Origin: an uncultured Methanolobus sp.
GTDB lineage: Archaea > Halobacteriota > Methanosarcinia > Methanosarcinales > Methanosarcinaceae
Reading direction: 5' to 3'
DNA length: 64,000 nt
Assembly (NCBI RefSeq): GCF_963667555.1
Contig: NZ_OY763421.1
Span: 2,249,562-2,313,561 of the forward strand
This document shows positions 36,923-45,684 of the stretch, one piece after another. Position 1 is the stretch's first letter. Each line of letters starts with the position of its first letter. Both the position numbers and the translations under genes were made by a program. The notes beneath the pieces were generated by a model. It did not search any database, was not told the DNA's origin, and worked only from the letters and a program-made list of their open reading frames with translations.

Positions 36923-37381
36923 ATGGCCAGAGTAGTAGTAGGCGGGACTTTTGAATGCCTGCATGACGGACACAAAGAACTTATCCACAAAGCATTCGAA
37001 CTTGCCGGAAACAATGGAATTGTCGATATAGGACTTACATCCAATGAAATGGCAAACAACCGTCCACGTCACGTTCCCGATTATGATGTAAGAAGGAAGA
37101 ATCTTCTTGGATACATTGATGAGATTTCAGAAGGCCAGAAATATACGATACTGGAACTCAATGAGCCATTTGGAAAAACACTTGATGTAGACTATAACTA
37201 CATCGTTGTTTCACCGGAAACATATCCTGTTGCAACGAAGATCAACCAGCTCAGAAAAGAGAAGGGCATGAAGGAGATAGAGATTGTCAGGGTAGAGTTC
37301 GTACTTGCAGATGACAAAAAACCCATCTCATCAACAAGAATAGTCCACGGTGAGATAGACATTCACGGCCACCTGAAGTAA
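36923..37381 (+). CDS. coaD: Archaeal phosphopantetheine adenylyltransferase
   Basis: Adds AMP to 4'-phosphopantetheine to make dephospho-CoA. A 152-residue nucleotidyltransferase with GGTFECLHDGHK at the N-terminus and SSTRIVHGEIDIHG near the end. Start ATG 36923 has AAGGG 6 bases upstream; the open frame continues 25 codons upstream with no family match and I discard it. Confidence 0.92.
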   Translation: MARVVVGGTFECLHDGHKELIHKAFELAGNNGIVDIGLTSNEMANNRPRHVPDYDVRRKNLLGYIDEISEGQKYTILELNEPFGKTLDVDYNYIVVSPETYPVATKINQLRKEKGMKEIEIVRVEFVLADDKKPISSTRIVHGEIDIHGHLK

Positions 37382-37445
37382 GGTGCTGATAAGATGCTGC
37401 GTATCGGAACATAATTTTATAAACTATTTTCTACAACTACTGTCC

Positions 37446-37778
37446 ATGGGAAGAGTATTCAACGAAATGGACAATCTGATCTTTAACAAGCTTGCACCCG
37501 AACTTGCCGGAAACACAATGTCAAATGCAGGACATAACTATCCGTTTATTCTCAGACCTATATCCCACAAGATAGCAGTGGATGCTGACGACTTCAGAGC
37601 AAGGATGGATAAACTGGACACTGAGGAAATGGAATATCTTTTCCAGCTTGCCATGGAAGGCAAAGAAGATATCAGATCCCTTGAAGAAGACGATGTTGAC
37701 ACCTTCATCGAAATGGTCGAAGAGAAACTTTCTACTGAAAAGATGAAAGAGCTCAAAGCAAAGCTCGGAATGGCATAA
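37446..37778 (+). CDS. Small conserved helical protein, leaderless
   Basis: A 110-residue acidic, helical protein that I do not recognise; it starts MGRVFNEMDNLIFNKLAPELAG and ends KMKELKAKLGMA. Pattern of short helices with alternating charges. No binding site precedes ATG 37446, but TTTATAAA lies about 30 bases upstream, the arrangement of a leaderless archaeal mRNA. It overlaps the next gene by one base (TAATG), so it is coupled with the endonuclease IV family gene; a DNA-repair accessory role is possible but unproven. Confidence 0.72.
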   Translation: MGRVFNEMDNLIFNKLAPELAGNTMSNAGHNYPFILRPISHKIAVDADDFRARMDKLDTEEMEYLFQLAMEGKEDIRSLEEDDVDTFIEMVEEKLSTEKMKELKAKLGMA

Positions 37779-38614
37779 TGAAGCCGTCCAGACTGCTTTT
37801 TGGAACAGCCGGCACGCCTAAGAGTTCCAAAAAGAGAAACAGCATCTCAGGTATCGAAAGAGTGAAGGAGCTTGGACTTGGCTGCATGGAACTTGAATTT
37901 GTCCGTGGTGTCAAGATGGGAGAAGCTACTGCGGCTGATGTTCGGGAGAAATCACAGAACGAAGGAATCTCTCTGAGCGTTCACGGACCATATTACATCA
38001 ATCTGAACTCACAGGAACCTGAAAAAATAGATGCAAGTATCGAAAGGATCTACAAGTCATCAAGAATCGGAAGTCTTTGCGGTGCAAGAAATATCGTGTT
38101 CCACCCGGCTTATTATCACAAGGATAAGCCTGAAAAGGTCTATGAGAAGGTTTTTTCGCTGATGGAGCAACTCGGTTCAAGGCTTGATGATGAAGGCATA
38201 GAAGTAATACTCAGACCTGAAACCACCGGCAAGGGAACACAATTTGGCAGCCTTCAGGAAAACGTCAGACTTGGAGCAGAGCTTGAGAACGTGCTCCCAT
38301 GCATTGATTTTGCACACCTGCATGCAAGAAGTAATGGTGCTGAGAACAGCTATGAGGAGTTCTCTGCAACACTTGAACTGGTTGAGGATGAACTGGGCAG
38401 GGAAGGACTTGATGATATGCACATGCATGTTTCAGGTATTGAATACAGCGAAAAGGGCGAGAGAAATCATCTTAATCTCGATGATTCGGACTTTCAATAT
38501 GCAGAACTTATGCGCGCTCTGAAGGACTTTAAGGTAAAGGGTCTGCTGATATGCGAAAGTCCCGAGAATGACGGAGATGCAGTATTATTAAAAAGAACTT
38601 ACGAGGGCTTGTAG
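37778..38614 (+). CDS. Endonuclease IV/xylose isomerase-like TIM-barrel protein
   Basis: A 278-residue TIM-barrel protein of the AP endonuclease family 2. The metal-binding strands are partly visible: LSVHGPYYINL, NIVFHPAYYHK, ILRPETTGKGTQFG, CIDFAHLHA, MHMHVSGIEYSEKG and LLICESPEND, matching the zinc ligands of endonuclease IV. It would cut DNA 5' to abasic sites, but endonuclease IV-like sugar isomerases share this fold. Translation is coupled to the small upstream gene (one-base overlap). Confidence 0.85.
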   Translation: MKPSRLLFGTAGTPKSSKKRNSISGIERVKELGLGCMELEFVRGVKMGEATAADVREKSQNEGISLSVHGPYYINLNSQEPEKIDASIERIYKSSRIGSLCGARNIVFHPAYYHKDKPEKVYEKVFSLMEQLGSRLDDEGIEVILRPETTGKGTQFGSLQENVRLGAELENVLPCIDFAHLHARSNGAENSYEEFSATLELVEDELGREGLDDMHMHVSGIEYSEKGERNHLNLDDSDFQYAELMRALKDFKVKGLLICESPENDGDAVLLKRTYEGL

Positions 38615-38628
38615 ACCCTCATTACTTG

Positions 38629-39315
38629 TTAGATGTGAAGTGACGGTGCCACATGCTCCAGGAAAGGATGAAGCAATGTGAAGATACCTATTACCACAAT
38701 AACAGAACCACTCACTAGAGGAAGCTTGTTTATCTTTGTGCTGCTCACATAAGTTCCAATGAAGTCTTTTCCTTTAACGAACACAACTGACATTGTAGTA
38801 ATTGCCAGTGCAAGCCCGGCACTGAATATCAGCACATATATCAGACCATTATACACCTGATCGTTTGCAATGCTGAATAGCAATACTGCAAGTGCAGCCG
38901 GACATGGGATAAGTCCTGTTGAAAGTCCTATCGCAATTACACCTTTTTTTGTATCAATTGCATGTTCGTGAGGATGGAAGAATTTCCTGAGGATCCAGGC
39001 TCCTACTACTATGAGAATGATGCCTCCCACTACACTCATGATGTCATGTGTCATGTCAACATTCAAAGTTTCTACCAGATAGATCGATGCAACTCCCAGT
39101 GCCAGTACGACTACAACATGAGATACAACAATAGTCAGCCCAAGAAGAAGTGCATCTTTAAGATCTGCATCTGTACCCATGACAAAAACTGCCATAATTG
39201 ACTTACCATGACCCGGTTCAAGCGCATGAAGTGCACCAAGAAGGAAGGCAGATATGACTATAAAAATATTAAGACCTGAGGAAAGCCCATCTGCTCCAAT
39301 TGAAAGTATATCCAT
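38629..39315 (-). CDS. NicO/RcnA-family nickel or cobalt transporter
   Basis: A 228-residue membrane protein with six or so helices and the metal signature HALEPGHGKSIM (H30 to H36). A histidine-rich loop HPHEHAIDTK separates the two halves; the second half has STGLIPCPAALAVLLFS. In bacteria NicO/RcnA proteins move Ni or Co in or out. The nearest genes are a Co transporter and CbiD/E, and NikR is encoded earlier in the window. The promoter lies in the AT-rich gap upstream. Confidence 0.88.
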   Translation of the reverse strand: MDILSIGADGLSSGLNIFIVISAFLLGALHALEPGHGKSIMAVFVMGTDADLKDALLLGLTIVVSHVVVVLALGVASIYLVETLNVDMTHDIMSVVGGIILIVVGAWILRKFFHPHEHAIDTKKGVIAIGLSTGLIPCPAALAVLLFSIANDQVYNGLIYVLIFSAGLALAITTMSVVFVKGKDFIGTYVSSTKINKLPLVSGSVIVVIGIFTLLHPFLEHVAPSLHI

Positions 39316-39929
39316 GATGATTACCCCGTTCCTATTTGAAATTTAAGTACAACTAACCATTCGTTGTTGTTAGTAATACTTATTTGCTTCATATATATAA
39401 ATAACTTATGCATTCGTATGTTATATAGTAATAAAAAAGTAACACAACGAATAATAATAGCACATAACTTCTGAAAAACAAGAAAGAAAACACCTACTCT
39501 AATTAGAAACAAACAATGCTAATATTGCCAATAACCTCCTATTAAGTTGTAGATACCATACTATTTTCAGTGAAAATGATAAATCTCCAACATGCAACAT
39601 ACATTAATAGCTTGTACATGTTTAAAGCATAAAAATATAGTACAAAATAGCACTTTATACTCATATAGAATATTTGAATATCGAATCCAAAAATAAAGTC
39701 GTCGCCCACGAACAAACGAAATTCAAAAAAAAGATGGTGAAAAATTAGGAAGTCTTTATTTTAAAAAATTAAGAACATTATCATCTACCATGACATAAGC
39801 CGCAAAATAAAGAAAGAGGTGTAATCCCAGCCAATAATAAGACGAATCATAAAAGAATAACGAAAGTAATCCTTTTATATCGAAAAAATTGATGTCAGAG
39901 CGTACAAACCAATTAGGAGTTAGTTAAAG
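39316..39929. other. 614-base AT-rich gap between NicO and a small ORF
   Basis: No open frame with coding signs. Repeated short words: ATTCGTTGT (39359-39367), ATTCGT (39412-39417) and the inverse ACAACGAAT (39444-39452), plus TATATATAAATA near 39395, which is a good TATA box for the minus-strand NicO gene. A distal dyad of this kind could hold a metal-responsive repressor. The remainder (39480-39900) is A-rich and featureless. Confidence 0.45.
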
Positions 39930-40124
39930 ATGTTATGGAGTTATTCAAAGATTGACGAAGCAAAAGTAAAGACCATCGAAGAACTTGAAAAGAAGCTGGG
40001 TGTAACCCTTCTTGCATTCTCCGGACAGGATATAAAGAATGCAGAACTCACATCTGCAGACCTTGAAGCAATCGAAAAGATTGAAGGCGAACTTGGCCTT
40101 TCACTTGTTGCTGTAAAGGTATAA
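39930..40124 (+). CDS. Small conserved protein of unknown function
   Basis: A 64-residue protein, MLWSYSKIDEAKVKTIEELEK then KKLGVTLLAFSGQDIKN, with a repeated helix-strand pattern around KKLGVTLLAFSG and GELGLSLVAVKV, i.e. two similar halves (E-KLG-V/L-L-L-A). It is preceded by TTAGGAG at about the right distance. A hairpin terminator overlaps the stop. I do not recognise it; no signal or metal motif is visible. It could be a small regulatory or structural protein. Confidence 0.65.
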   Translation: MLWSYSKIDEAKVKTIEELEKKLGVTLLAFSGQDIKNAELTSADLEAIEKIEGELGLSLVAVKV

Positions 40125-40145
40125 GGTTAAATTATAACCTTTTTT
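40123..40145 (+). terminator. Hairpin terminator of the small ORF
   Basis: AAGGTTA (40123-40129) and TAACCTT (40135-40141) with a five-base loop, followed by TTTT; the stem overlaps the stop codon. Confidence 0.7.
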
Positions 40146-40188
40146 ACAATATACAAAAATCCAATTTTTAGTTAGATTTTCAGGCGTT

Positions 40189-40217
40189 CATTCATCTCCC
40201 ATGAATGCCACTTTTTT
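40189..40217 (+). terminator. Second hairpin with T-run
   Basis: CATTCAT (40189-40195) and ATGAATG (40201-40207) enclose CTCCC, followed by CCAC and TTTTTT. A backup terminator or leader element before the ArsR-like gene. Confidence 0.5.
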
Positions 40218-40341
40218 ACATCACCGTACACATCTTTCGAGTATCTAGTATAACTTTTTTGTAGAACATAACAACCATGTTCAAAAATAAAGTAAGAGAA
40301 AAGAAGAATACATATACTTGTATTTCTATTTACCAAGTTAC

Positions 40342-40887
40342 ATGAGCATAAATAATAACGATACTAATGAAATTGAGTCACAATTCTTGAAATTATTTTA
40401 TGCACTTGATAGTAAAACACGACTAAAAATGATACAGAGCCTGCATAAGAATGAGAAACACATTTCTGAGCTGGCTCGTGAACAGGACCTGTCAATTCCT
40501 GTTGCTTCAAAACACGTAAGCATCCTTGAAGAAGCCAGCCTTATTGAAAGACACATATATGGAAAAACCCACGTTCTGGAAATAAACAACAAAGATGTTG
40601 CCAGTTCACTGGACATTCTGGCACCAACCAAGTGCATTAAGGTGAAAAAAGGAACTAATCTGCTGGATGCCCTGAAAAGAGTTGCCATTGTTGAAACAAA
40701 GAAACTGAAAGGAATAGAGCAGGTAGTTGCAGTTAACGGAGATGAAGGATTTTACATATATGAAAAAAATGGGGAACTCTGTGATCAGACAGTCCAGAAA
40801 TGCACATTGAGTGATAATGTAACAATAATATGGAAGAAACTGGAACCGATTGCAAAAATGCGCCTTAATATTGAGATAGAAGAGTGA
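40342..40887 (+). CDS. ArsR-type regulator fused to a DUF4430-like C-terminal domain
   Basis: A 181-residue protein. Residues about 15-85 are a winged helix (LFYALDSKTRLKMIQSLHKN, SIPVASKHVSILEEASLIER). Residues about 98-181 resemble the DUF4430/transcobalamin C-terminal fold (KKGTNLLDALKRVA, VAVNGDEGFYIYEKNGE, TIIWKKLEPI), with cysteines 98, 147 and 154. Such folds bind cobalamin or act as beta-grasp sensors. ATG 40342 is leaderless: no binding site, with CATATAC about 30 bases upstream; the open frame's earlier TTG start is discarded. The gene lies in the middle of cobalt/nickel genes, so a role as cobalt or corrinoid regulator is my inference. Confidence 0.7.
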   Translation: MSINNNDTNEIESQFLKLFYALDSKTRLKMIQSLHKNEKHISELAREQDLSIPVASKHVSILEEASLIERHIYGKTHVLEINNKDVASSLDILAPTKCIKVKKGTNLLDALKRVAIVETKKLKGIEQVVAVNGDEGFYIYEKNGELCDQTVQKCTLSDNVTIIWKKLEPIAKMRLNIEIEE

Positions 40888-41081
40888 TCTTCTGCTAAAC
40901 ACGAGCTTAATGCCAGTATATTTCTTTTTTTACATAACTGGCATCTGATCTTTTCAACTGGCAATACCGGACAAATTCAATCTAACATTTGCCAGATTAC
41001 CGAACAACTACTTATACATTAAAACTAATTAATGTTAGTATTAATAATATTACTCATTATCTTATACGTAGAGGACTTGAG

Positions 41082-41330
41082 ATGTATCCACAAATTGCTG
41101 AATACAAAAATGCAGCTTATGAGACACACAAAAACGGACTGTTCTGGCAGACTTACATCTACAAAAAAGATGCAGACCTCAATTTCAGACTAATTGATAT
41201 AGCCAGATCCCTGATAGAACCCGAAGTGGAAGTCATCCAGGAGATCATTGACAATACAATAGCTACTGCCAGCCAGCGGTTTCATGATCCAGATATTTTG
41301 AAACTTTATGCAGCGGGAGACCTAACTTGA
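41082..41330 (+). CDS. Uncharacterised 82-residue protein
   Basis: An 82-residue soluble helical protein starting MYPQIAEYKNAAYETHKNG. No family recognised. GAGG lies 7 bases upstream of ATG 41082, which sets the start inside a longer open frame. Its stop overlaps the TTG start of the next gene by 4 bases (TTGA), so the pair is translationally coupled. It sits between the ArsR-DUF4430 gene and the convergent cbiO, so a link to metal or cobalamin metabolism is possible; nothing in the sequence proves it. Confidence 0.68.
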   Translation: MYPQIAEYKNAAYETHKNGLFWQTYIYKKDADLNFRLIDIARSLIEPEVEVIQEIIDNTIATASQRFHDPDILKLYAAGDLT

Positions 41331-41935
41331 ATACACTAATAGCTAAAAAAGCAATTGAAATGCTTCATGATACTAAAGGAATAGAAAAAGCAATCCTCCT
41401 TGACACTGAAGATATTAAGACCATAATGAAGCTTGAAAAAAAGGATGAACAAATGAATTCATTGTGCCTTGGCAAAAAACATAACATTGGCGTTAAAAAA
41501 GCACTTGGAGCAAACATACTGCTGGCTTTTGTGACAAACAGGGATTATGACTGGCCAACTGATAATCTGAAGATCATGTATCAGGGAGAGATTATAGGAA
41601 AAGACATCAGTGATGCCGAGGAAATTAAGAAATATATAAACTCAAGTGATCATTGCGTATTTGGAAACATTGTAGTCAACTTCCGTAAGATGAAAGACCT
41701 GAGAAACACAACAGAACCACCACTTATGATAATTAGTGAGAAAACATGGTATGAAGCTCAAAATATGGACTTTGTATCTGAAGCTTTGATCGCATCACCC
41801 TCAAGATTAACCGATGGATACATAAAATCCAAAATACCATATGGAAGAGAATATGTCGGAACTTTTCTTGTAGGATTAAATCTCGAAAAAAAGGGAATGG
41901 GAAAATTTGCAATAGACCACATAATGGAAAACTAA
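41327..41935 (+). CDS. Uncharacterised 202-residue protein, TTG start
   Basis: A 202-residue soluble protein beginning MNTLIAKKAIEMLHDTKGIEKAILL, with KKALGANILLAFVTNRDYDWP, CVFGNIVVNFRKMKD and KSKIPYGREYVGTFLVGLN. Not recognised. It starts with TTG 41327 overlapping the previous stop. Charged, no membrane segment. It ends 30 bases before the cbiO stop on the other strand. Confidence 0.68.
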   Translation: MNTLIAKKAIEMLHDTKGIEKAILLDTEDIKTIMKLEKKDEQMNSLCLGKKHNIGVKKALGANILLAFVTNRDYDWPTDNLKIMYQGEIIGKDISDAEEIKKYINSSDHCVFGNIVVNFRKMKDLRNTTEPPLMIISEKTWYEAQNMDFVSEALIASPSRLTDGYIKSKIPYGREYVGTFLVGLNLEKKGMGKFAIDHIMEN

Positions 41936-41965
41936 GATCAAGTCAAATCTAAATGAAAAAATAAA

Positions 41966-43306
41966 TTAATTGGTTGTGTTTTCCATTTCAGACTTCTTTT
42001 GACCAGGATTTACAACAGTAACTGGAATATTGATTCCGCTTTTTTGCATATATTCCTTGATCCTTTCAAGTGCGTGTCCGACCATGCCACCATTTGTGAG
42101 AATAAGACAACGCTGACCTGCCAGGGAATTCAGAATTGAACGATCCACAACTCCTGCTGTTACGTGGAGATATATCTCATCCCTCTCTGCCAGTATCTTA
42201 CTTCTCTTACCCATAGCACCAATGCACTCAATCTCATCCCTGGATATTATGTCAAGAAGCTCGTTTTTAGAGTAATGCTCCGTATCATATATACCAATAG
42301 AGCCTGCCCGGTATGGTCTTCTTTCCATCTCTACGATCGCAAGTCCACCCTCATGTATATGGAGCACCTTGCAGTTTGCAGCTTCATAGCCCGAGCTTGG
42401 CGCATAATCACCATACAGAATACCAAGATTGATGTAGTCACCCTCTTTAACCTCAGAAGGTACTTTAGCCCATAATAATTGCTGAGAACGCAGTGAGTGA
42501 ACAAGGTCAGGAATGTCACGAGGACAACATTGAGGTTTTACAAGACCTCTGCGCTTGATCTCTTCATAGATCTCAAGAGTTACAGGTCGTCTGAGATATG
42601 CAGCTTTCAGATTATCATCGTGCATAAAGATAGCTTCAGGAGTGCCTTCACTGATTACTTTATGCTCATTCATCAGGAAAACGTAATCCGCCCATCCATA
42701 TGCCAGATCAACGTCATGAGTGGATATGATGATGGTTTTCCCAAAGTAATTCAGCTCATTTAGCAGATCCATTACTTCATCTGCACCCACCGGATCAAGA
42801 TTTGCAAGAGGTTCATCAAGAATGATAACTTCAGGGTCCATTGCAACAATACCTGCAATTGCAACCCTCTTTTTCTGACCACCGCTCAGATGGTGAGGAG
42901 GCTTGCCTTTCAGGTGTGTAAGCCCGACGTATTCAAGAGTCTTATTTACGATATCCTCTACCTTATCTTTTGGGTAACCAAGGTTAGTTGGCCCGAAGGC
43001 AACGTCCTGATAAATAGTAGGAGCGAATATCTGGTCATCTGAATTCTGAAAAACAATTCCGATATTCTTCCTTATTTCCCTGAGAGATTTTGAATCGTAT
43101 TTCATGGGTTTTCCATGAAAGAGTATTTCTCCTTTCTTTGGACGGTGAGTTCCATTCATTGACAGAAACAATGTTGATTTTCCAGAACCATTGCGACCAA
43201 CAAAGGCTATCTTTTTACCTTTTTCAATGGTAACACTAATATTATCAAGGGCAAGAGTCCCATCGGGATAGGAAAAACTCAGATTTTTTGTTTCTAATAT
43301 AACCAA
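41966..43306 (-). CDS. cbiO: Cobalt ECF transporter ATPase CbiO with an extra C-terminal domain
   Basis: ATP-driving subunit of a CbiMNQO cobalt importer. Residues 1 to about 275 are a complete ABC ATPase: Walker [13 protein letters not shown]-loop, signature [18 protein letters not shown], Walker [18 protein letters not shown], switch histidine [13 protein letters not shown]. The total length is 446 residues, about 170 more than usual; the added segment ([16 protein letters not shown], then [43 protein letters not shown]) is soluble and of unknown function. TTG 43306 is the start, with GAGGTGA before it. Ends the minus-strand cbiMNQO group. Confidence 0.88.
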   Translation of the reverse strand: MVILETKNLSFSYPDGTLALDNISVTIEKGKKIAFVGRNGSGKSTLFLSMNGTHRPKKGEILFHGKPMKYDSKSLREIRKNIGIVFQNSDDQIFAPTIYQDVAFGPTNLGYPKDKVEDIVNKTLEYVGLTHLKGKPPHHLSGGQKKRVAIAGIVAMDPEVIILDEPLANLDPVGADEVMDLLNELNYFGKTIIISTHDVDLAYGWADYVFLMNEHKVISEGTPEAIFMHDDNLKAAYLRRPVTLEIYEEIKRRGLVKPQCCPRDIPDLVHSLRSQQLLWAKVPSEVKEGDYINLGILYGDYAPSSGYEAANCKVLHIHEGGLAIVEMERRPYRAGSIGIYDTEHYSKNELLDIISRDEIECIGAMGKRSKILAERDEIYLHVTAGVVDRSILNSLAGQRCLILTNGGMVGHALERIKEYMQKSGINIPVTVVNPGQKKSEMENTTN

Positions 43307-43315
43307 TATCTCACC

Positions 43316-44098
43316 TCAAAAAACGGATGCACCCCGTGTAAAGTAAAAAGCCAGTATAACAACTGCAAAATAAATAACTGTTAGCAGAGCCTCTGTTATT
43401 TTAATGGGTCTTTTTTCATCCAGCAATATTAACTTCCCATCATAACATCGTGCGTTCATGGATACGAATATCTTTTCACCCTGTTCCCATGACCTTATGA
43501 AAAGATTTGTACCAAGCATAACCATGGACCTGAAAGATGTCCTGAAATCTTTGTAGCCAAGCCGTACAGACTGGGCATATTTTACACCCATAGCCACATC
43601 AAGGAAGACAAAAATATATCGATACATCATCATTGCTATCTCAAGGAATGAGTCTGGAAGTCTTGTGGCTTTCAGGACTGAAAATAGCTCGATCATAGGT
43701 GTTGTAAGCGAGAGGAAAAACAGGCATGACATACCGCCCAGTGTACGTGCAAGTACCAGAAAAGCCATATTAAGACCTGCACGACTTACACCCAGAGTAA
43801 GTCCTAAAATATCAAATGAAAACAGTTTAGCACCTTCGCCAAAGAAAAATGCGATAATAACAGCACTTACGAGAACAAAACCAGCTGGAGCAGCTAATAT
43901 CCTCAGATAAAATGAAGCTGGGATCTTACCAAAATAAATAGTTGCAAAACTCATACAGATAGCTATTATAAAAGGAACCAGCGGTGAATTGGAAGAGACA
44001 CCTGCAAGAAGACCAAAAGTAACAATAGCTATTTTGATCCAGTTGTTCTTGTACCTGAGCGGACTCAGTACTGCATAGTCATCAAGTATATGTGCCAT
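43316..44098 (-). CDS. cbiQ: Cobalt ECF transporter membrane subunit CbiQ
   Basis: A 260-residue transmembrane coupling protein (T component) with about six membrane segments and the ATPase-contact motif region ARTLGGMSCLFFLSLTTP; the second coupling helix is ARCYDGKLI, the A-R motif typical of EcfT. The start ATG 44098 (MAHILDDYAVLSPLRYKN) fits the family; a TTG 27 bases upstream is unlikely. cbiO follows after 9 bases. A 266-base gap separates it from cbiN. Confidence 0.87.
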   Translation of the reverse strand: MAHILDDYAVLSPLRYKNNWIKIAIVTFGLLAGVSSNSPLVPFIIAICMSFATIYFGKIPASFYLRILAAPAGFVLVSAVIIAFFFGEGAKLFSFDILGLTLGVSRAGLNMAFLVLARTLGGMSCLFFLSLTTPMIELFSVLKATRLPDSFLEIAMMMYRYIFVFLDVAMGVKYAQSVRLGYKDFRTSFRSMVMLGTNLFIRSWEQGEKIFVSMNARCYDGKLILLDEKRPIKITEALLTVIYFAVVILAFYFTRGASVF

Positions 44099-44364
44099 TT
44101 TTAGATCCAACCAATTATAAAACAATCCAAATTGTGTAAATAATAGCTGTACAAGTGTAATGGAATACGATAGAGAGCTTCATACATAAGTATTTCGTTA
44201 TTAAGTTCCCAGATAATAATCATACTCTAAAAAAAGTAGATGCATAAATCAAATTGCATAAAAAGCTTTGAAATGAATTAAACTAATCAAAATAAATTGA
44301 TTACAAACATTACACTCCAAAAGAAAAGGAAAAGGTGCTTCTTTCAGGAGAAGCACGTTACGAA

Positions 44365-44658
44365 TTATTTGTTACCCTGTCCTTTGCCCTTATAGTATCC
44401 GAATGTGTAACCTATCACGATTGCACCGAATGCAGCCTGAAGTGCAAAGAGCAGACTTTCTGTTTCCCCTCCAGGTGGTTCAAAGAGATACTTCTGGAAC
44501 CATGGTGTGAAAGGTTCATAGCCGAAGTTTTCTGAGACAAAATCTCCTGCTGCACCGTCAGCACCACCAAACTCTGAGTCAGGGTTTGCTGCAGCTCCAT
44601 AGAAGAACTGGGCAGCAAAAAGGATAACAATTAAACCTACAATATATTCTAGTTTCAT
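44365..44658 (-). CDS. cbiN: Cobalt transporter accessory subunit CbiN
   Basis: A 97-residue two-helix membrane protein: an N-terminal helix (LEYIVGLIVILFAAQFF), the family's acidic extracellular loop with GGADGAAGDFVSENFGYEPFTPWF and FEPPGGETES, and a C-terminal helix. CbiN works with CbiM for Co2+ selection. The ATG overlaps the cbiM stop by 4 bases. Confidence 0.9.
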   Translation of the reverse strand: MKLEYIVGLIVILFAAQFFYGAAANPDSEFGGADGAAGDFVSENFGYEPFTPWFQKYLFEPPGGETESLLFALQAAFGAIVIGYTFGYYKGKGQGNK

Positions 44659-45350
44659 TCCATTGCCTCCTTAAGTTTTGTAACTGCAGAGGTTGTAAGC
44701 ACATTAAGATCTACAAGGACATCGCTCTTGATCTGAACAACATACTTCATGATAAGTGCTGTAAGAGCTCCTTCCATTATTGCAAGTGGAACCTGAGTTG
44801 CTGCAAATATTGTGGCAAATGCTGTGAATGATGCCAATATTCCCCCTTCGGCCGAAGGGAAAGCCACTGCCAGTTGCAGAGATGTCACAACATACGTCAC
44901 CCAATCTGCTATTGCCGTTGCAAGGAAAACGTTCAGATAAAAGTTCATACCGGACTTTGCTGCTGCCTTATAGAAGACGTATGCAACAAAAGGACCAATT
45001 ATTGCCATGGATGCAGAGTTTGCACCAAGTGTAGTTATACCACCGTGTGCCAGGAAAATTGCCTGATAAAGAAGTACTATTACACCGAGAACTGCTGTAA
45101 TTGCAGGACCGAAGAGAATAGCTGCCATTCCCGTACCAGTTGGGTGTGAAGAACTTCCTGTTACTGAAGGAAGCTTAAGAGATGAAAGAACGAATATAAA
45201 AGCACCTGCTACAGCGAGGAGAGGAACAACTTCCCTTCTTTCGCTTACAAGTTTATTCAATTTGTACATTCCATAAAGAATTACCGGAATAGAGAATACG
45301 AACCATAACTGCCACCAGGGTGATGGTAAGAAACCCTCGAATATATGCAT
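44655..45350 (-). CDS. cbiM: Cobalt transporter substrate-binding subunit CbiM
   Basis: The membrane S-component that binds Co2+. The 231-residue protein starts MHIFEGFLPSPWW, where the amino group and H2 ligate the metal in known structures, and continues with SSSHPTGTGMAAILFGPAI, a second histidine site. The gene start has GGTGAC at the usual distance and is set about 330 bases downstream of cbiE. The whole importer is cbiMNQO on the minus strand with overlapping or closely spaced genes. Confidence 0.93.
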   Translation of the reverse strand: MHIFEGFLPSPWWQLWFVFSIPVILYGMYKLNKLVSERREVVPLLAVAGAFIFVLSSLKLPSVTGSSSHPTGTGMAAILFGPAITAVLGVIVLLYQAIFLAHGGITTLGANSASMAIIGPFVAYVFYKAAAKSGMNFYLNVFLATAIADWVTYVVTSLQLAVAFPSAEGGILASFTAFATIFAATQVPLAIMEGALTALIMKYVVQIKSDVLVDLNVLTTSAVTKLKEAME

Positions 45351-45684
45351 TATTTGTCACCTTCCATTTTTAAATTATAATTGTTTATTTAACCATACCC
45401 CATCAACCATATTAATCGAATACATTAAACAACTAAAGTTGATTTGGATACAAAGTGTAATATGTTATGGTACATAAACATAACGATTCGCATATGTGAT
45501 TAATACTGTTTCTAGGTTAGCTAATAACCATAGTTATTAAAAAAACAATAATTTATAGGGATGATAAATAGTATCATCCAAACCCCCAGCTAAAAGATGC
45601 AGATGAAATGACAAAACTATGGTAAAAACAAAAACAGAATAAATTGATTTATTATAAAAATAGAGAAAAGAACGGCTCTCAGAA
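45351..45684. promoter_or_regulatory. Control region upstream of cbiM
   Basis: Two dyads lie here: GTTATG (45464-45469)/CATAAC (45479-45484) with 9 bases between, and TAATAAC (45522-45528)/GTTATTA (45533-45539) with 4 bases between. GGTTA (45514)/TAACC (45524) overlaps the second. On the minus strand they are 115 and 170 bases before the cbiM start, suitable for a metal-responsive repressor such as NikR or the ArsR-DUF4430 protein. A cobalamin riboswitch fold was not recognised. Confidence 0.4.

Noticed and set aside
45351-45684. Possible cobalamin riboswitch before cbiM
   Set aside because: No B12-box-like sequence or multibranched fold could be seen; the simple dyads fit protein operators better.
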